Shown: in pieces, positions 37,901 through 52,879 of the stretch
How positions within the stretch are numbered: the first letter of the stretch is position 1
How the letters are laid out: each line of letters opens with the position of its first letter
Assembly: GCA_035578905.1 (NCBI GenBank)
Contig: JAQJVL010002634.1
Span: forward strand, 1 to 64,000
DNA: 64,000 nucleotides
Source: Stictocephala bisonia
Taxonomy: Eukaryota; Arthropoda; Insecta; Hemiptera; Membracidae
Reading direction: 5' to 3'
Position numbers and translations under genes: made by a program
Notes under the pieces: model-generated
Seen by the model: only the letters and a program-made list of their open reading frames with translations
Told to the model about the DNA's origin: nothing
Databases searched by the model: none

Positions 37901-40900
37901 AACTCAAAGATCGCATGATTGAAACTCAAAAATCGCATGATTGAAACTCAAAGATCACAAGATTGAAATTCAAAGATCGCAAGATTGAAACTCAAAGATC
38001 GAACGATTGAAACTCAAAGATCGCAAGATTGAAACTCAAAGATCGCAAGATTGAAACTCAAAGATCGCAAGATTGAAACTCAAAAATAGCAAGATTGAAA
38101 CTCAAAGATCTCAAGATTGACACTAAAAGATCGCAAGATTGAAAATCAAAGATCGCAAGAATGAGACCCAAAGATCGTAAGATTGAAACTCAAAGATCGA
38201 AGGATTGAAACTCAAAGAATGCAGGATTGAAACTCAAAGATCGCAAAATTGAAACTCAAAGATCGCAAGATTGAAACTCAAAGATGGCAAGATTGAAACT
38301 CAAATATTGCAAGATTAAAACTCAAAGATCGCAAGATTGAAATTTCGAGATTGCAAGATTGAAACTCAAAGATAGCAAGATTTAACCACAAAGATCGCAA
38401 GTTTAAAACTCAACGATCGCAAGATTGAAACTCAAAGATGGCAAGATTGAAACTCAAAGATCGCAAGACTGAAACTCAAAGATCGCAAGATTTTAAATCA
38501 AAGATTGCAAGATTGAAACTAAAAGATCGCAAGATTTAAACTCAAAGATAGCAAGATTGAAACTCAAAGATAGCAAGTTTGAAACTCAAAGATCGCATGA
38601 TTGAAACTCAAAAATCGCAAGATTGAAACTCAAAGATCACAAGATTGAAATTCAAAGATAGCATGATTGAAACTCAAAGATCGAACGATTGAAACTCAAA
38701 GATCGCATGATTGAAACTCAACGATCGCAAGATTGAAACTCAAAGATCGCAAGATTGAAAATCAAAGATCGCAAGAATGAGACCCAAAGATCGCAAGATT
38801 GAAACTCAAAGTTTGAAGGATTAAAACCCAAAGAATGCAGGATTGAAACTCAAAGATCGCAAGATTGAAACTCAAAGATCGCAAGATTTAAACTAAAAAA
38901 GAGCAAGATTGAAACTCAAAGATCTCAAGATTGAAACTAAAAGATCGCAAGATTAAAAATCAAAGATCGCAAGATTGAAACTCAAAGATCGCAAGATTGA
39001 AACTACAAGATAGCAAGATTGAAATTCAAAGATAGCAAGTTTGAAAGTCAAAGATCGCATGATTGAAACTCAAAAATCGCAAGATTGAAACTCAAAGATC
39101 ACAAGATTGAAATTTAAAGATCGCAAGATTGAAACTCAAAGATTGAACGATTGAAACTCAAAGATCGCAAGATTGAAACTCAAAGATCGCAAGATTGAAA
39201 CTCAAAGATCGCAAGATTGAAACTCAAAGATCGCAAGATTGAAACTCAAAGAATGCAGGATTGAAACTCAAAGATCGCAAGATTGAAACTCAAAGATCGC
39301 AAGATTGAAACTCAAAGATCGCAAGATTGAAACCAAAAGATCACAAGATTAAAACTCAAATATCGCAAGATTAAAACTCAAAGATCGCAAGATTGAAACT
39401 CAAAGATCGCAAGATTAAAACTCAAAGATAGCAAGTTTGAACCACAAAGATAAGTAGTTTAAAACTCAAAGATCGCAAAATTGAAACTCAAAGATGGCAA
39501 GATTGAAACTCAAAGATCGCAAGACTGAAACTCAAAGATCGCAAGATTTTAAATCAAAGATTGCAAGATTGAAACTCAAAGATCGCATGATTTAAACTCA
39601 AAGATAGCAAGATTGAAACTCAAAGATAGCAAGTTTGAAACTCAAAGATCGCATGATTGAAACTCAAAAATCGCAAGATTGAAACTCAAAGATCACAAGA
39701 TTGAAATTCAAAGATAGCATGATTGAAACTCAAAGATCGAACGATTGAAACTCAAAGATCGCAAGATTTAAACTCAAAGATCGCAAGATTGAAACTCAAA
39801 GATCGCAAGATTGAAAATCAAAGATCGCAAGAATGAGACCCAAAGATCGCAAGATTGAAACTCAAAGATCGAAGGATTAAAACTCTAAGAATGCAGGATT
39901 GAAACTCAAAGATCGCAAGATTGAAACTCAAAGATCGCAAGATTTAAACTAAAAAAGAGCAAGATTGAAACTCAAAGATCTCAAGATTGAAACTAAAAGA
40001 TCGCAAGATTAAAAATCAAAGATCGCAAGATTGAAACTCAAAGATCGCAAGATTGAAACTACAAGATCGCAAGATTGAAATTCAAAGATAGCAAGTTTGA
40101 AACTCAAAGATCGCATGATTGAAACTCAAAAATCGCATGATTGAAACTCAAAGATCACAAGATTGAAATTCAAAGATCGCAAGATTGAAACTCAAAGATC
40201 GAACGATTGAAACTCAAAGATCGCAAGATTGAAACTCAAAGATCGCAAGATTGAAACTCAAAGATCGCAAGATTGAAACTCAAAGATCGCAAGATTTAAA
40301 CTAAAAAATAGCAAGATTGAAACTCAAAGATCTCAAGATTGACACTAAAAGATCGCAAGATTGAAAATCAAAGATCGCAAGAATGAGACCCAAAGATCGT
40401 AAGATTGAAACTCAAAGATCGAAGGATTGAAACTCAAAGAATGCAGGATTGAAACTCAAAGATCGCAAGATTGAAACTCAAAGATCGCAAGATTGAAACT
40501 CAAAGATGGCAAGATTGAAACTCAAATATTGCAAGATTAAAACTCAAAGATCGCAAGATTGAAATTTCGAGATTGCAAGATTGAAACTCAAAGATCGCAA
40601 GATTGAAACTCAAAGATCGCAAGATTGAAACTCAAAGATAGCAAGATTTAACCACAAAGATCGCAAGATTTAAAACTCAAAGATCGCAAAATTGAAACTC
40701 AAAGATCGCAAGATTGAAACTCAAAGATCGCAGATTGAAACTCAAACATCACAAGATTGAAACTCAAAGATCGCAAGATTGAAACTCAAAGATCGCAAGA
40801 TTGAAACTACAAGATCGCAAGATTAAAATTCAAAGATAGCAAGTTTTAAACTCAAAGATCGCATGATTGAAACTCAAAAATCGCAAGATTGAAACTCAAA

Positions 40901-41620
40901 GATCACAAGATTGAAATTCAAAGGTCGCAAGATTGAAACTCAAAGATCGAACGATTGAAACTCAAAGATCGCAAGATTCGAAACTCAAAGAGCGCAAGAT
41001 TCGAAACTCAAAGATCGCAAGATTAAAACTCAAAGATCGCAAGATTGAAACTCAAAGATCGCAAGATTTAAACTAAAAATAGCAAGATTGAAACTCAAAG
41101 ATCTCAAGATTGAAACTAAAAGATCGCAAGATTTGAAAATCAAAAGATCGCAAGATGAGACCAAAGATCGCAAGATGAAAACTCAAAGATCGAAGGATTG
41201 AAACTCAAAGAATGCAGGATTGAATACTCAAAGATCGCAAGATTGAACCTCAAAGATCGCAAGATTGAAACTCAATGATCGCAAAATTGAAACTCAAAGA
41301 TCGCAAGATTGAAACTCAAAGATCGCAAGATTGAAACTCAAAGTTCGCAAGATTGAAATCAAAGATCGCAAGATTGAAACTCAAAGATCGCAAGATTGAA
41401 ACTCAAAGATCACAAGTTTGAAACTCAAAGATCGCAAGATTTAAACTCAAAGATCGCAAGATTGAAACTCAAAGATCGCAAGATTGAAACTCAAAGATCG
41501 CAAGATTGAAACTCAAAGATCGCAAGATTGAAACTCAAAGATAGCAACGATTGAACCCAAAGATCGCAAGATTGAAACTCAAAGATCGCAAGATTGAAAC
41601 TCAAAGATCGCAAGATTGAA
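34951..41620 (+). repeat. Higher-order repeat, 2.2-kb family with 1.1-kb halves
   Basis: Markers repeat at about 2,200 bp (100 monomers): AACGATCG at 36,520 and 38,720, GTAGTTTAAAAC at 37,253 and 39,454, CGAGATTG at 38,346 and 40,568 (2,222). A second marker, ATAGCATGATTG, falls at 35,359, 36,458, 37,513, 38,658 and 39,714, spaced 1,099, 1,055, 1,145 and 1,056 bp. The 2.2-kb unit is therefore a dimer of two related halves. A monomer with AAAAAAGAGCAAG is shared by most halves. Small indels appear from about 40,670, before the second degraded block. Confidence 0.85.
35735..36195 (+). repeat. Homogeneous run of consensus monomers
   Basis: About 21 monomers in a row are almost pure consensus; I see only isolated changes (GAGCGC near 35,886, CTAAAAG near 35,926, GATAGC near 36,021 and 36,127). 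The variant monomers expected here from neighbouring halves are missing. At its right edge (36,190-36,295) come several small indels: GATGCAAGAG, CGCAAATTG and ATTTAAATC. A local expansion by unequal exchange or slippage, or a collapsed or filled assembly joint, would both look like this. Confidence 0.75.
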
Positions 41621-42139
41621 AAATCAAAGATCGCAAGACCCGAAACTCAAAAATCGTAAAATTTTAAAAACAAAGAAATTTCAAAATTGAAAAAAAAAAA
41701 GAAACGCAAGATTTTTAAAATCAAAGATAAGCAAGATTGAAACTCAAAAGATTAAACAAATTTGAAACTTTAAAGATCGGGATGATTGAAAAATCAAAAA
41801 ATCCCCAAGATTGAAAACTTTAAAAATCCAAGATTAAAAATTAAAGATCGCAAGATTCAAAATCACAGATCGGGAAAGATTGAAAAATCAAAGATCCCCA
41901 ACATTTAAACTCAAAGATCGCAAGATTGAAACTCAAAGATCGCAAGATTTAAAAAATCAAAGAAACGCAAGAATTAAAATCAAAGATCGCAAGATTGAAA
42001 CTCAAAGATCGCATGGGTTGGGAAAAAAAAGATGCAAAATTCAAACTCCAAAAATTCGCAAAAATTTTAAACTCAAAGATCGCATAAAATGAAACCCAAA
42101 AGCGCAAGAATGAAACTAAAAGATCGCCCAAGGGGTATA

Positions 42140-43080
42140 GAACTCAAAGAATGCAGGATTGAAACTCAAAAGATCGCAAGATTGAAACTCAAAGATCGCA
42201 AGATTGAAACTCAAAGATCGCAAGATTGAAACCAAAGAATACAGATTAAAACTCAAATATCGCAAGAATAAAACTCAAGATCGCAAGATTGAAACTCAAA
42301 GATCGCAAGATTAAAACTCAAAGATAGCAAGTTTGAACCACAAAGATAAGTAGTTTAAAACTCAAAGATCGCAAAATTGAAACTCAAAGATGGCAAGATT
42401 GAAACTCAAAAGATCGCAAGACTGAAACTCAAAGATCGCAAGATTTTAAATCAAAGATTGCAAGATTGAAACTCAAAAGATCGCAAGATTTAAACTCAAA
42501 GATAGCAAGATTGAAACTCAAAGATAGCAAGTTTGAAACATCAAAGATCGCATGATTGAAACTCAAAAATCGCAAGATTGAAACTCAAAGATCACAAGAT
42601 TGAAATTCAAGATAGCATGATTGAAACTCAAAGATCGAACGATGAAACTCAAAGATCGCAAGATTGAAACTCAAAGATCGCAAGATTGAAACTCAAGATC
42701 GCAAGATTGAAAATCAAAGATCGCAAGAATGAGACCCAAAGATCGCAAGATTGAAACTCAAAGATTCGAAGGATTAAACACTCAAAGAAATGCAGGATTG
42801 AAACTCAAAGATCGCAAGATTGAAACTCAAAGATCGCAAGATTTAAACTAAAAAAGAGCAAGATTGAAACTCAAAGATCTCAAGATTGAAACTAAAAGAT
42901 CGCAAGATTAAAAATCAAAGATCGCAAGATTGAAACTCAAAGATCGCAAGATTGAAAACTACAAGATCGCAAGATTGAAATTCAAAGATAGCAAGTTTGA
43001 AACTCAAAGATCGCATGATTGAAACTCAAAAATCGCATGATTGAACTCAAAGATCACAAGATTGAATTCAAAGATCGCAA
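42140..43080 (+). repeat. Nearly clean pocket inside degraded block 2
   Basis: Here monomers return almost to normal, with only single-base indels. The marker order (GTAGTTTAAAAC at 42,350, ATAGCATGA at 42,612, AAAAAAGAGCAAG near 42,850) matches the 2.2-kb family upstream, 2,896-2,898 bp after the equivalents at 39,454 and 39,714. It shows that the array underneath block 2 belongs to that family, at least at its left end. Confidence 0.8.
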
Positions 43081-46000
43081 GATTGAAATCCAAAAATCGA
43101 ACGATTGAAAATCAAAGATCGCAAGATTGGAAAATCAAAGATCGCAAGATTGAAAAATCCAAAAAATCGCAAGAAATTTAAACTCAAAAATAGCAAGATT
43201 GAAACTCAAAGATCTCAAGATTGACACAAAAAGAAACGCAAGATTGAAAAACAAAAAATCGCAAGAATGAACCCAAAAACCGTAAGATTGAAACTCAAAG
43301 ATCGAAGGGTTGAAACTCAAAGAATGCGAATTTTAAACTCAAAGATTTGCAAGATTTAAACTCAAAGATCGCAAGAAATTTAAACTCAAAGATGGCAAGA
43401 TTGAAATCTAAAATTGCAAGATTAAAACTCAAAAATCGCAAGATTGAAAAATTTTGAGATTGCAAGAAATTTTAAACTTTAAAGATCGCAAGATTTTAAA
43501 TTCAAAAATCGAAGATTGAAAAATCAAAGAAGCAAGATTTAACCACAAAGATCGCAAAATTTAAAAAATCAAAGATCGCAAAATTGAAACTCAAAGGGTC
43601 GCAAGAATTGAAACTCAAGATCGCAAGTTGAAACTTCAAACATCACAAGATTGAAAAATCAAAGATCGCAAGATTGAAAATCAAAGAACCCCAAGATTGA
43701 AAAAAACAAGTGCAAGAAATTTAAAAATTTAAAGATAACAAAATTTTTTTTAAAATCAAAAAATCGCATGATTGAAACTCAAAAATGCAAGATTTAAAAT
43801 CAAAGATAAAAAATTTAAATTCAAAAGGGCCCCAAGATTGAAAAATCAAAGATCGAACGATTGAAACTCAAAGATCGCAAGATCGAAACTCAAAGAGCCC
43901 CAAGATTGAAAATCAAAGAACGCAAATTAAAACAAAAGATCGCAAGATTGAAACTCAAAGATCGCAAGATTTTAAAAATAAAAAAAATAGCAAGATTGGG
44001 GGAAATCAAAGATCTCAAAATTGGGAAAATAAAATATCGCCCAAAATTGGGAAAAACAAAGATCGCAAGAATGGGGACCCAAAGATCGCAAGATTGAAAC
44101 TCAAAGAAGAAGGATTGAAACTCAAAGAATGCAGGATTGGGAAAATCAAAGCGCAAAATTGAAAAATCAAAGATGCAAGATTGAAATCCCAAAAATCACA
44201 AAAATTGAAAAATCAAAGATCGCAAAATTAAATCAAAGAACGCAAGAATTTTTAAAAATCAAAGATCGCATGGGTTGAAAAAACAAAGATCGCAAGATTT
44301 TAAACTCAAAAATCGCAAGATTGAAACTCAAAGATCGCAAAAAAATGAAACCCCAAAAATCGCAAAAAATGAAAAATAAAAATCGCAAGATTGAAACTCA
44401 AAGAATGCAGGGTTGAAATCAAAGATCGCAAGATTGAAACTCAAAGATCGCCCAAAATTGAAACTCAAAGATCGGGAAGATTTTTTTAAACCCAAAAAAT
44501 CACAAGGAAAATTTAAAAACTCAAATATCGCAAGAAAAAACTCAAAGATCGAAGATTGAAACTCAAAGGGTCGCAAGATTAAAAAAAAAAAAAAAAATCC
44601 CAAAAATAAACAATTTGAACCCCAAAAAATCGGAAGTTTTTAAAAATCAAAGATCGCAAAATTGAAAATCAAAAATGGAAGATTTAAATCCAAAGATCGC
44701 AAAAATGAAACTCAAAGATCGCAAGTTTTAAAACAAAGATTTCAAGATTGAAACTCAAAGATCGCAAGATTTTAAAAACCAAAGGGTAGCAAAAATTGAA
44801 AAATCAAAGATAGCAAATTTGAAACCAAAGAAACGCAATGATTGAAATCAAAAATTTGCAAGATTTTAAAAATCAAAAAATCAAAAAGATTTAAACTAAA
44901 AAAAAAAGCAAGATTGAAAAATCAAAAAATCCAAAATTGAAAAATAAAAAAATCGCAAGATTAAAAATCAAAAATCGCCCAAAATTGAAACTCAAAGAAA
45001 CGCAAGAATTTAAACTACAAGGGTCGCAAGATTAAAATTCAAAAGATAGCAATTTTTAAAATCAAAGGGTCGCATGATTGAAACTCAAAAATCGCCCCTG
45101 ATTGAAACTCAAAAATCACAAGATTTAAATTCAAAGATCGCAAGATTGAAACTCAAAGATCGAACGATTGAAACTCAAAGATCGCAAGTTGAAACTCAAA
45201 AATCGCAAGATTGAAACCAAAGATCCCCCAAGATTGAAACTCCAAAAAACGCAAGGGTTGAAACTCAAAGAAACGCAAGATTTTTAAAATAAAAAAAAAA
45301 AAAAGCAAGATTTTAAAATCAAAGATTTTCAAGATTTACACTAAAAGATCGCAAGATTGAAAACAAAGATCAAAAGAATTTAGGGCCAAAGATCGTAAGA
45401 TTTAAACTCAAAGATCGAAGGGATTTAAAATCAAAAAATGCAGGTTGAAACTCAAAGGGTCGCAAAATTGAAATCAAAGATTGCAAGATTGAAAAAATCA
45501 AAGTGGGAAGATTGAAACTAAAAATTTTTCAAGTTTAAAAATCAAAGATCGCAAGATTGAAAAAATTTTGAGATTGCAAGATTGAAACTCCCAAAAACGC
45601 AAGATTGAAACTCAAAGATCGCAAAATTTTTAAACTCAAAGATAGCAAGATTTAAACCACAAAAATCGCAAGTTTAAAAAATTTTAAAGATCGCAAAATT
45701 TAAACTCAAAGATCGCAAGATTGAAAATAAAAATCGCAAAATTGAAAATCAAAGTCGCCCAAAAATGAGAAACCCAAAAATCGCAAGATTGAAACTCAAA
45801 GATCGAAGGAAAATTAAAAAATCAAAGAATGCAGGATTGGAAAAAATCAAAGATCGCCCAAAATTGGGAAAATCAAAGATCGCAAGATTTAAACTAAAAA
45901 AAAGAAGATTTAAACTCAAAGATTCAAGATTGAAAATAAAGATCGCAAGATTAAAAATCAAAGATCGCAAGATTGAAACTCAAAGATCGCAAGAAATTGG

Positions 46001-49000
46001 AAAAAATACAAAATCGCAAGATTGAAAAATTTAAAGTAGCAAGTTTGAAACTCAAAGATCGCATGATTTAAAAATCAAAAATGCCCTGATTAAAACCCAA
46101 AGATACAAGATTTTAAATTTAAAGATGCAAAGATTGAAAGGGCAAAGAATTTGAAAAGATGAAAAATCAAAAATCGCAAGATTTAAAAATCAAAGATGCA
46201 AAATTGAAACCAAAAAAACGCAAGATTGAAACTCAAAGATCGCAAGATTTAAAACTAAAAAATTGCCCAAAATTGGGAAAAACAAAGATCTCAAGATTGA
46301 CACTAAAAGATGCAAGTTTTAAAATCAAAGATCGCAAAAAAGGGGGCCCAAAGTAGTAAGATTGAAACTCAAAGATCGAAGGGTTTTAAAAATCAAAGGA
46401 AAAGAGGGTTTAAAAATCAAAGATCGCAAAAATTTAAACTTCAAAAAAATCGCAAGATTGTACTCAAAGATGGCAAGATTGAAACTCAAATATTGCAAGA
46501 TTAAAAATCAAAAAATCGCAAGATTGAAAAATTTTGAGATTTTCAAGAATTTTAAACTCAAAGATCCCCCAAGATTGGAAAAAACAAAGATCGCAAGATT
46601 GAAAAATCAAAGATAGCAAAAATTTAACCACAAAGATCGCAAAATTAAAAAAATCAAAGATCGCAAAATTTTAAACCAAAGATCGCAAGATTGAAAAATC
46701 AAAAAACGAAGAAAATCAAAGATCGCAAAAATGAGACCCAAAGTCCAAGATTGAAACTTTAAAGAACGAAGGATTTTTAAAAATCAAAAAATGCAGGGTT
46801 GAAAATCAAAGATCGCAAGATTGAAACTCAAAAATCGCAAGATTTAAATTAAAAAAGGGGCAAGATTGAAACCAAAGATCTCAAAATTTTAAAAAATAAA
46901 AGAACGCAAAATTAAAAATCAAAGTGCCCAAAATTGGAAAAACAAAGATCGCAAGATTGAAACTACAAGAAACGCAAATTGAAATTCAAAAAATAGCAAG
47001 TTTGAAACTCCAAAAATCGCATGATTGAAACTTTAAAAAACGCATGATTTTTAAACTCAAAATCCCCAAGTTTGAAATTCAAAGAAACGCAAGATTGAAA
47101 CTCAAAGATCGAACGTTTTAAAATCAAAGATCGCAAGATTGAAACTCAAAGATCGCAAGATTGAAAAAAAAAAGATCGCAAGATTGAAACTCAAAAACGC
47201 AAGTTGAAACTCAAAGATCGCAAGAAATTTAAAATAAAAAAAAAGCAGATTGAAAAAACCCAAAAATCTCAAAATTTTACACTAAAAAATCGCAAGATTT
47301 TAAAATCAAAGATCGCAAAAAATGAGACCCAAAGATCGTAAGATTGAAACCAAAAAAATCGGGAAAGGGTTTAAACTCAAAAAATTTCAAAGGGTTTAAA
47401 CTCAAAGATCGAAGATTGAAACTCAAAGATCGCAAAAATTGAAAAATCAAAATTGGGAAGATTGAAACTCCAAAAAATTGCAAGAAACAAAAAAAACAAA
47501 GATCCCAAAATTGGGAAAATTTTGAGATTGCAAGATTTAAAAATTTAAAGATCGCCCAAAATTAAAAATAAAGATCGCAAGATTGAAACTCAAAGATCGC
47601 AAGATTTAAAAATCAAAATGGCAAGATTGAAATTTAAATTTGCAAGAAAAAAAACTCAAAAAATCGCAAGTTGAAATTTTGAGAAATTTCAAGATTGAAA
47701 AATCAAAGATAGCCAAAAATTTTAAACCCCAAAGTTTGCAAGTTTAAAAATCAAAGATCGCCAAAAAATTTAAACTCAAAGATCGCAAGATTGAAACTCA
47801 AAGATCGCAAGATTTTAAAAACAAAAAAATCGCAAAAAATGAGGGCCCAAAGATCGCAAGATTGAAAAATCAAAGATCGAAGGAAATTAAAAAATCAAAA
47901 AAATGCAGGATTGAAAAATCAAAGTTTGCAAGATTGAAACTCAAAGATCGCAAGGGTTTAAAAAATAAAAAAAAAAGCAAGATTTTAAAAATCAAAGATT
48001 TTCAGAATTGAAACCCAAAAGATCGCAAGATTTTAAAAAACAAAGATCGCAAGAAATTTAAAAATCAAAGATCGAAAATTGAAACTTTCCCAAAAAATCG
48101 CCAAAATTTTAACTTAAAAAATAGCAAGTTTGAAACTCAAAAAATCGCAGGGTTGAAAATCAAAAATCGCATGATTGAAAATCAAAGATCCAAGATTGAA
48201 ATTCAAGATCGCAAGATTGAAACTCAAAGATCGAACGATTGAAACTCAAAGTCGGGAAAATTGAAACTCAAAGATCGCAAGATTGAAACCAAAGATCGCA
48301 AAATTGAAAAATCAAAAATCCCCAAGATTTAAACTCAAAGATCGCAAGATTTAAACTAAAAAAAAAGCAAGATTTAAACTCAAAGATCTCAAGATTGCAC
48401 TAATAAAATCGCAAGATTTTAAAATTTAAAGATCGCAAGAATGAGAAACCCCAAAAATTTGTAAGGAAAAAAAACTCAAAGATCGAAGGGTTTTAAACCA
48501 AAAAATGCAGGGGGGAAACTCAAAGATTTGCAAAATTGAAAAAACCCAAAAATCGCAAGATTGAAAATCAAAAGATGGCAAGATTGAAAATCAAATATTG
48601 CAAGATTTTAAAAAACAAAAGGGTCGAAAAATTGAAAATTTTGAAAATTGCAAGATTGAAACTTTAAAGAAAGCAAGATTGAAATCAAAGATCGCAAGAT
48701 TGAAACTCAAAGATAGCAAGATTTAACCACAAAGATCCAAATTTAAAACTCAAAAAATCGCAAAAATTTAAAATCAAAAAATCGCAAGATTGAAACTCAA
48801 AAATCGCAAGGGTTGAAAATCAAAAATTTACAAGATTGAAAAATCAAAGATTTGCAAGATTGAAACTCAAAGATCGCAAGGGTTTAAACTACAAAAATCG
48901 CAAGGGTTAAAATTTTAAAAATAGCAAAATTTTTAAAAATCAAAAGATCCATGATTGAAACTCAAAAATCGCAAGATTGAAACTCAAAGATCACAAGATT

Positions 49001-52000
49001 GAAAAACAAAGATCGCAAAATGAACCCAAAAATCGCAAGATTGAAACTCAAAAATTTGAAGGATTTAAAAACCCAAAGGGAAGGGAGGGGTTTAAAAATC
49101 AAAAAAATCCCCAAGATTGAAAAATCAAAGATCGCAAGATTTAAAATAAAAAAAAAAAACAAGATTGAAACTCAAAAGATCTCAAAATTGAAACTAAAAA
49201 ATCGCAAGATTAAAAAACAAAGATCGCAAAATTGAACTCAAAGATCGCAAGATTGAAACTACCCAAAATCGAAAAATTGAAATTCAAAGATAGCAAGTTT
49301 TTAAACTCAAAGATCGCATGAAATTTAAACTCAAAAAAAACGCTTTATTAAACTCCCAAAAATAAAAAGATTGAAAATTTAAAGATCGCAAGATTGAAAG
49401 TCAAAGATTTAACGATTGAAACTCAAAGATTTGCAAGGGTTGAAACTCAAAGATCGCAAGATTGAAACTCAAAAATCGCAAATTGAAAATCAAAGATCGC
49501 AAGATTTTAAAATAAAAAATTTCAAGATTGAAACCCCAAAAATCTCAAGATTGACACTTTAAAAAATCGCAAGATTGAAAATCAAAAAATCGCAAGAATG
49601 AGGCCCCCCAAAAAATAGTAAGATTTTAAACTCAAAGATCGAAGGGGTTAAACTCAAAGAATTCAGGATTGAAACTAAAAATCGCAAGAATTTAAACTCA
49701 AAGATCGCAAGATTGATACTCAAAGATTGGGAAGATTGAAACCCCAAAAAATTGCAAGATTAAAACTCAAAGATCGCAAGATTTAAATTTTGAGATTGCA
49801 AGATTGAAAAATCAAAGATCGCAAGGGTTGAAAACCCAAAGGGTCGCAAGATTGAAACTCAAAGGGTACAAAATTTAAAAACCCCAAAAATCGCAAGTTT
49901 TTAAAAAATCAAAGATGCAAAATTGAAATCAAAGAATTGAAAAAATTGAAACTCAAAGATCGCAAGAATTTTAAAATCAAAGATCGAAAAAATGAGACCC
50001 AAAAATCGCAAATTGAAACTCCCAAAAATTCGAAGGATTTTAAAAATCAAAGAATGGGAGGGTTGAAACTTTAAAGATCGCAAGATTGAAACCCAAAGAT
50101 CGCAAGATTTTTAAAATTAAAAAAAAGCAAGATTGAAAAATCAAAGATCTCAAGATTTAAACTAAAAGACGCAAGATTAAAAAAAAAAAAGATCGCAAAA
50201 AATTTTAAAAAACCCAAAAATCGCAAAATTGAAAACTACAAAATCCAAGATTGAAATTCAAAGATACAAGTTTGAAAAATCAAAGATCGCATTTATTTTA
50301 AACTCAAAAATCGCATGAAATTTAAACTTAAAAATCACAAGTTTTTAAAATTTTAAAGATGCAAGAATTTAAAAAATCAAAAAATCGAACGATTTAAACT
50401 CAAAAGGGTCGCAAGATTAAACTCAAAGATCGCAAGATTGAAACCCCAAAATGCAAGAAATTTTTAAAATCAAAAAAAACGCAAGATTGAAACTCAAAGA
50501 TCGCAAGAAATTTTAAATAAAAAATAGCAAGATTGAAAAACCCAAAAATTTTCAAGATTGACACTAAAAGATCGCAAGATTTAAAAATCAAAGACGCAAA
50601 GAATGGACCCAAAAGGGGTCGTAAAAATTGAAATCAAAAAATCGAAGGATTTTAAACTCAAGGAATGCAGGATTGAAATTTAAAGATCGCAAGATTGAAA
50701 CTCAAAGATCGGGGAAGATTGAAACTCAAAGATTGGGAAGATTGAAAATCAAATATTGCAAAAAATCAAAACACAAAGATCGCAAGATTGAAATTTTGAG
50801 ATTGCAAGATTGAAACTCAAAGATAGCAGATTTAACCACAAAGATTTGCAAGTTTAAAAAATCAAAGATCGCAAAAAATTGGGGAAAATCAAAGATCGCA
50901 AGATTGAAACTCAAAGATCGCAAGATTGAAAATCAAAGATCCCCAAGAATGAGGCCCAAAGAAACGCAAGATTGGAAAAAATTTAAAGATCGAAAAGGGT
51001 TAAAACTCAAAGAATGCAGGATTGAAACTCAAAAAATCGCAAGTTTTAAAAAATCAAAGATCGCAAGATTTAAAACTAAAAAAGAGCAAGATTGAAAAAT
51101 CAAAGATCTCAGGGAAATTTAAACTAAAAGATCGCAAGATTAAAATCAAAGATCGCAAATTGAAACTCAAAGATCGCAAAATTGAAAACAAAGATCGTTT
51201 AAAATTGGGAAAAATTTAAAGGGTTTTTTAGTTTGAAACTCAAAAAATCGCAGATTGAAACTCAAAAATTCCATGATTAAACTCAAAGATCACAAATTGA
51301 AAATTCCAAAAAATCGCAAGATTGAAACTAAAAAATCGAACGATTGAAACTCAAAGATCGCAAGATTTAAAAATCCCAAAAATCGCAAGAAATTTAAACT
51401 CAAAGATCGCAAGAAATTTAAACTCAAAAATCGCAAGATTGAAAAATCAAAGATCGCAAGATTTTTAAAATAAAAAAAACAAGATTGAAACTCAAAGATC
51501 TCAAGATTGCACTAAAAAATCGCAAGATTGAAAATCAAAGATCGCAAGAATGGGGACCCAAAAAAAACGTAAGATTGAAAAATCAAAGGGCGAAGGATTG
51601 AAACTCAAAGAATGCAGGATTGAAACTCAAAAAATCGCAAAAAATTGAAACTCAAAGATCGCAAGATTTTAAATCAAAGATGGCAAGATTTTAAACTCAA
51701 ATATTTTCAAATTAAAAACACAAAGATCGCAAGATTTAAATTTCGAGGGGGGGTTTTCAAAAATTGAAACTCAAAAAACGCAAGATTGAAACTCAAAAAA
51801 TCGCAAGATTGAAACTTTAAAATAGCAAATTTAAAACCCCAAAAGATCGAAGTTTTTAAAAATCAAAGAACGCAAAATTGAAACCAAAGGGTCGCAAGAT
51901 TGTAAACCCAAAAATCCCCCAAGATTGAAACTCAAAACATCAAAAGATTGAAACTCAAAAAATCCCCAAAATTTAAACTCAAAGATCGCAAAAATTGAAA

Positions 52001-52879
52001 CTAAAAAGATCGCAAGATTAAAATTTTTAAAAATAGGGGAAATTTTTAAAATCAAAGATCCCCAAAGATTGAAACTCAAAAAACCCAAAATTGAAATCAA
52101 AATCACAAGATTTAAATTTAAAGGTCGCCCAAAATTGAAAAATCAAAAAATCGAAACCCCATTGAAAACTCAAAGATCGCAAGATTTAAAAATCAAAGAG
52201 CGCAAGATTGAAAACTCAAAAATCGCAAGATTAAAACTCAAGGATCGCAAAATTGAAACTCCAAAAAATCGCAAGATTTAAACTAAAAAAAAAGCAAGAT
52301 TGAAACTCAAAAACTCAAGATTGATACTTTAAAAAACGCAAGATTGAAAAAACAAAGATCGCAAGAATGAGACCCAAAGATCGCAAGATTGAAACTCAAA
52401 GATCGAAGGATTGAAACCAAAAATCGGGAAATTGAAACTCCCAAAAATCCCCAAGATTTAAATTCAAAAATCACAAGATTTAAAACCCAAAAATCGAACG
52501 ATTGAAACTCAAAAATGGGAAATTTTTTAATTAGAGATCGCAAAACTGAAACTCAAAGATCGGGAAGATTTAAAATCAAAAATTTTTAGGATTGGGAAAA
52601 TCAAAGATCGCAAAATTGAAACTCAAAAATAGCAAAAATTGAAACTCAAGATAGCAAGAATTTAAAACTCAAAAAATCGCATGATTGAAATTTAAAAAAT
52701 CGCAAGATTGAAAAAATCAAAGATCAAAAAGATTGAAATTCCAAAAAATTGCAAAATTGAAACTCAAAGATCGCAAAATTGAAACTCAAAGATCGCATGA
52801 TTTGGGAAAAATCAAAATCGGAAGATTGGAAAAAACAAAGATCGCAAGATTGAAACTCAAAAGAAACACAAGATTGAAA

